From: UBA2241 sp963777895
GTDB lineage: Bacteria; Actinomycetota; Thermoleophilia; UBA2241
Length of the DNA stretch: 64,000 nt
Direction of reading: 5' to 3'
Assembly (NCBI GenBank): GCA_963777895.1
Contig: CAVZSF010000007.1
Span: 248,001 to 312,000, forward strand
Below, in pieces: positions 61,461 to 64,000 of the stretch. Both the position numbers and the translations under genes were made by a program. How positions within the stretch are numbered: the first letter of the stretch is position 1; every line of letters begins with the position of its first letter. The notes below the pieces were generated by a model. It did no database searches. It had not been told where the DNA came from and worked only from the letters and a program-made list of their open reading frames with translations.

Positions 61461-62355
61461 TCAGGCGCCGCGCCACGTCGCCGTGTACTCGACGCCGTGG
61501 TCGGGCAGCGCCAGCCCGGGATCCTCGACCACCCATCGTCCCTCGAGCCCGGACTCCCGTGCGACCAGGGCGAAGTGGCACATGGCGATGCCGAGGTCGA
61601 CGCGTTGCAGGTCGGCGATGCGCAGCAGCTTGAACGCGGGGCTGCCCTTGCCGTAGCCCCTGGTGCGCCGCAGCAGGAAGTGCCAGTCGCGGCCGGCGCG
61701 GACGATGCGCCACGGCTGCCTGTTGGTGGCCGACGGCGCCATGCGGACGGCTTCGAGCGCGCCGGCGTAGCCGTCCGCGCTCGCGGCCGCCAGCGGCTCG
61801 CCGTAGCGCCCCTCGAAGAACAGCTCGCCGGCGGGCAGACGCCGGTCGCCTTCTTCGCGCTCGCGGATGCGCTCCGTGCCGTCGTCGCCGATGTAGCCGG
61901 TGGAGACGACGGCCGGCATCGTCTCGCCGCGCTCCAGCCCTCCGAACCGCCTCACGAAGGTGCTCCGCGTGAAGGTGCCGCCCAGCCAGCAGGTGCCGAG
62001 ACCGATGCCGGTGGCGAACAGGATGATCTCCTCCAGCAGATAGCCGTAGTCCTCGAGGTCCCTGGGCGCGCGCCGCACCGCGCCGACGATGTAGCCGGTC
62101 GCGCCCTTGATGAAGCCGTAGGTGCCGAGGCGCCGGAGCGCGCGAGGGTCGTCCGGCGTCGCGGCCAGCAGCCCGAACCGTGCCTGCGCACCGAGCGGTC
62201 CCTGCGTGCGCGTGGCCATGAACGTCGAGCAGGCGACGCCGGTCGTCGTCGGCGATCGGCTTCTCGAGATAGGTGCGGCACGAGTAGCGCCGGTCGATCA
62301 ACTCGCCGGCCGGCGAGGGCAGGGGCGGGCTCGTCATTGCCTCGTCGCGCGCCAT
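61461..62355 (-). CDS. Nitroreductase-family protein, TM1586-like (one frameshift)
   Basis: From ATG 62355 (or 62337) the product reads ELIDRRYSCRTYLEKPIADD, the first FMN-binding strand of nitroreductases. The frame changes near 62225 and continues RLGTYGFIKGATGYIVGAV, YLLEEIILFATGIGLGTCWL, ETMPAVVSTGYIGD, MAPSATNRQPWRIVR and DLGIAMCHFALVARESGLEG. The SATNRQPWR segment is the second flavin-contact region. About 298 residues in total, a normal length for the group. It lies 13 bp after the MBL gene and is probably cotranscribed. Substrate is unknown. Confidence 0.85.
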
Positions 62356-62368
62356 GGGGCGTCCGCGG

Positions 62369-63106
62369 CTAACCCTGCCAGGCGAACGGCTTCCCGTGTC
62401 CGGGGTAGACGGTCTTGACGTCGAGCCGCCGCAGCTTCGCCATGCTGGCGGCGTGGGCGGCGGCGTCATCCATGATCGGCACGCTCACCTTGCGCCAGTG
62501 ATACACCAAGTCGCCGCAGAAGAGGTCGCCGGCCGCAGTGAGCACACCGATCGAGCCCCGCGAGTGTCCGGGCAGGTGCAGCACGCGCGCGTCCAGTCCA
62601 TAGGGCGAGAGATCGAAGTCCTCGTCGACGAGCAGGTCGGGGCTCAGGGTCCCGAGTGCGTCACCGCGGCGGGTGAGCTCCATCAATGTCCCAGCCACCC
62701 TGATGAAGCGGCCCGTCATCGTCACGCGATCGGGAACCGGCTTGCGGCCCAGGTCCATGTCGCCGGTCTCGATCATCGGGGCGTCGTCGGGGTGGATGCC
62801 GACCTTGGCGCCGTAGACGTCGCGCAGGTGCTTCGCATTGCCGGCGTGGTCGACGTCGCCGTGCGTGAGCAGGACGAGCGCGAGCGTACCGGGGAGGCAA
62901 CCGGCTTCGCGAAGCCGCGCGACGAGGGCGGCCCGCTTGGTGGCGAGCCCTGTGTCGATGAGGACGAACCTGCCGGAGCCGGCGCCGGAGGGCGTGCGCC
63001 CGCCGGCGCCGTCAGAACCGACTCCGGAGGCGTCGCCGGCGCCGTCAGCGGCGAGCAGATAGGAGTTGACGCCGCTCAGGGGGATGGTGGTGATGGCTCC
63101 CGTCAT
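62369..63106 (-). CDS. MBL-fold metallohydrolase
   Basis: The product has 245 residues. It has the metal motif LTHGDVDHAGN (H-x-D-x-D-H), then LHLPGHSRGSIGVLTAAGDL, FCGDLVYHWRKVSVPIMDDA and YPGHGKP, as in small glyoxalase-II-like hydrolases. A Gly/Ser-rich insert (about residues 20-42) lies between the first strands. It heads a pair with the nitroreductase gene. The substrate is unknown; thioester or lactone hydrolysis is typical of the group. Confidence 0.9.
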   Translation of the reverse strand: MTGAITTIPLSGVNSYLLAADGAGDASGVGSDGAGGRTPSGAGSGRFVLIDTGLATKRAALVARLREAGCLPGTLALVLLTHGDVDHAGNAKHLRDVYGAKVGIHPDDAPMIETGDMDLGRKPVPDRVTMTGRFIRVAGTLMELTRRGDALGTLSPDLLVDEDFDLSPYGLDARVLHLPGHSRGSIGVLTAAGDLFCGDLVYHWRKVSVPIMDDAAAHAASMAKLRRLDVKTVYPGHGKPFAWQG

Positions 63107-63118
63107 GAGCTGACCTTA

Positions 63119-63328
63119 TCAGCACCCCTGCCCGACGAACTCGAGACACCACTCGTCCGGACCCGTCTGCGGCCAGCCCTCGTAGCTCTTCTTCGTCAAG
63201 CCGACGCCGGCCTGCTCGATGCCGCTGTACACCTTCGTGGGCGCCTTGCGGCGGCATTGTCCTGCCTTGCCTCTCGACTTGCCGTTCGTGTCGGGGAGCC
63301 ACGCTCTGCACTCCCTGCAGTGGTCCAT
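63119..63328 (-). CDS. Small Cys-rich protein, zinc-knuckle-like
   Basis: The product has 69 residues: MDHCRECRAWLPDTNGKSRG, then GQCRRKAPTKV, and WPQTGPDEWCLEFVGQGC at the end. The pattern C-x2-C-x-W...C-R-R-x-A/P...WP-x-T-x-x-D/E-W-C is that of a small family of single-domain zinc-binding-like proteins found in bacteria and phages. It starts 12 bp upstream of the MBL gene's start region on the same strand. Function is unknown. Confidence 0.7.
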   Translation of the reverse strand: MDHCRECRAWLPDTNGKSRGKAGQCRRKAPTKVYSGIEQAGVGLTKKSYEGWPQTGPDEWCLEFVGQGC

Positions 63329-63426
63329 GACGACTCCTTTCTCGGATCGTTCACCCGACCCGCCGCAGGCCGGTCCGCACTCGCTCGCGTGTCGCGCTCA
63401 CTCGCTCACGCGTCCGCCTGCCTCGG

Positions 63427-64000
63427 TCACACGGCCTCCCGTCGCGACAGCCGCCACCACAGGAACCCGTAGGCGCCGACCGCCCAGGCCAGGAGCATGG
63501 CGAAGGAGAGCAGCCTCGTGCGGGTAGAGCGTGCGGCCCGCGAAGGCGTTGGCGATGAGGCGGAAGCTGTGGCCCGGTGGGCAGGAGCCAGAGGACCTTG
63601 TTGACGACGTCCGGCGTCGGCATGCCGATGGTGAAGGCCGGGCGCCAGGAGGGGCAGCAGGATGACGCCGCTCCACGTGTTCACCTGCTGCTGGGTCTTG
63701 AAGAGCCCGGCGCACGAGGAGCCCGATGCCGACCAGCACCACGGCCGACAGCACGACGACCACGGCCAGCGCCGCGACGTCGGCGGCGTCGCCGCGCGTG
63801 ATCGACCAGCAGCACGGGCACCGCGACGACGCTCAGCGCGATGCCGAAGAGGGCCTTGGCGGCGATCACGTCGGCGGTCGAGGCGATGAGGGTGAGCGCG
63901 TCCATCGTCTTCTTCTCGGTCTCCTCGATCAGCACGGCGGGCACCGCGTACACGGCGATCATGGCGAGCAGCAGGATGATCGAGACGAGGATGAAGATCG
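63427..64000 (-). pseudogene. ABC-2-type permease (3' part, frameshifted, runs off the window)
   Basis: Fragments in order: VYAVPAVLIEETEKKTMDAL then TLIASTADVIAAKALFG and IALSVVAVPVLL (63750-63962), VVVLSAVVLVGIGLLVRRAL (about 63700), NTWSGVILLPLLAPG (about 63660), and AMLLAWAVGAYGFLWWRLSR, ending at 63427. The E-K-K-T-x-x-A/LL motif is diagnostic for ABC-2/NatB-type exporter subunits. At least three frame changes occur. The 5' part and the ATPase partner would lie beyond the right edge. Confidence 0.7.

Overview
The window is very GC-rich and gene-dense, with GTG starts, many ATGA/GTGA/TGATG overlaps and secreted proteins with short hydrophobic leaders. This fits a high-GC Gram-positive, probably a deep-branching actinobacterium. 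The 12-haem cytochrome c, the radical SAM enzymes and the Kdp system point to a soil or sediment organism with anaerobic capacity. The class assignment is inference. I saw no rRNA, tRNA, CRISPR array, phage or complete insertion sequence.

Layout. 0-14 kb: the tail of a decarboxylase-VOC fusion, a haem-motif IPT-repeat surface protein, a RibD-C-like reductase, two paralogous double-GNAT proteins, a convergent pair of B12-type radical SAM proteins, an M28 peptidase and gene debris. 14.7-23.2 kb: a complete kdp potassium-uptake operon on the minus strand (kdpF, A, B, C, D, E) headed by two small membrane-protein genes, one of 50 codons. 23.3-31.1 kb: an accessory stretch with a propeller protein, an alpha/alpha-toroid protein, a modification-dependent restriction enzyme, broken small genes, a possible small RNA and a toxin-antitoxin remnant. 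31.2-38.9 kb: C69 peptidase, NlpC/P60 endopeptidase, an XRE regulator with a toxin stub, M24 peptidase, a medium-chain reductase, an ArsR regulator with a membrane partner, and a GNAT. 39.0-42.5 kb: a four-gene electron-transfer operon (ferredoxin, FAD oxidoreductase, membrane cytochrome b, 12-haem cytochrome c). 42.7-46.6 kb: an Old Yellow Enzyme and, most striking, a Tat-signal Cys/Thr repeat peptide translationally coupled to a radical SAM/SPASM maturase. 46.9-52.4 kb: lactonase-like propeller, ATP-dependent DNA ligase, flavin oxidase, hydrolase. 52.4-56.0 kb: a PadR regulator with a clear promoter-operator and a badly frameshifted FtsX-type ABC exporter. 56.1-64 kb: secreted proteins, C45 hydrolase, isochorismatase, nitroreductase, MBL hydrolase and a partial ABC-2 permease.

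Two features cut across the window. First, more than twenty genes, including kdpA and kdpD, are interrupted by single-base frameshifts. Many are probably assembly errors, so 'broken' calls need care. Second, genuine gene debris is scattered around: copies of a toroid-gene segment, of a GNAT-plus-VapC 3' end, and stubs of several toxin genes. This suggests repeated small duplications and deletions.

The best candidate for an undescribed system is the 43.9-46.0 kb pair. Its precursor has a twin-arginine signal and a domain of about 25 Cys in C-T-x(1,2)-C steps encoded by a 9-base repeat. Its stop codon overlaps the start of a complete SPASM radical SAM enzyme, which implies a cross-linked peptide made in the cytoplasm and exported folded.
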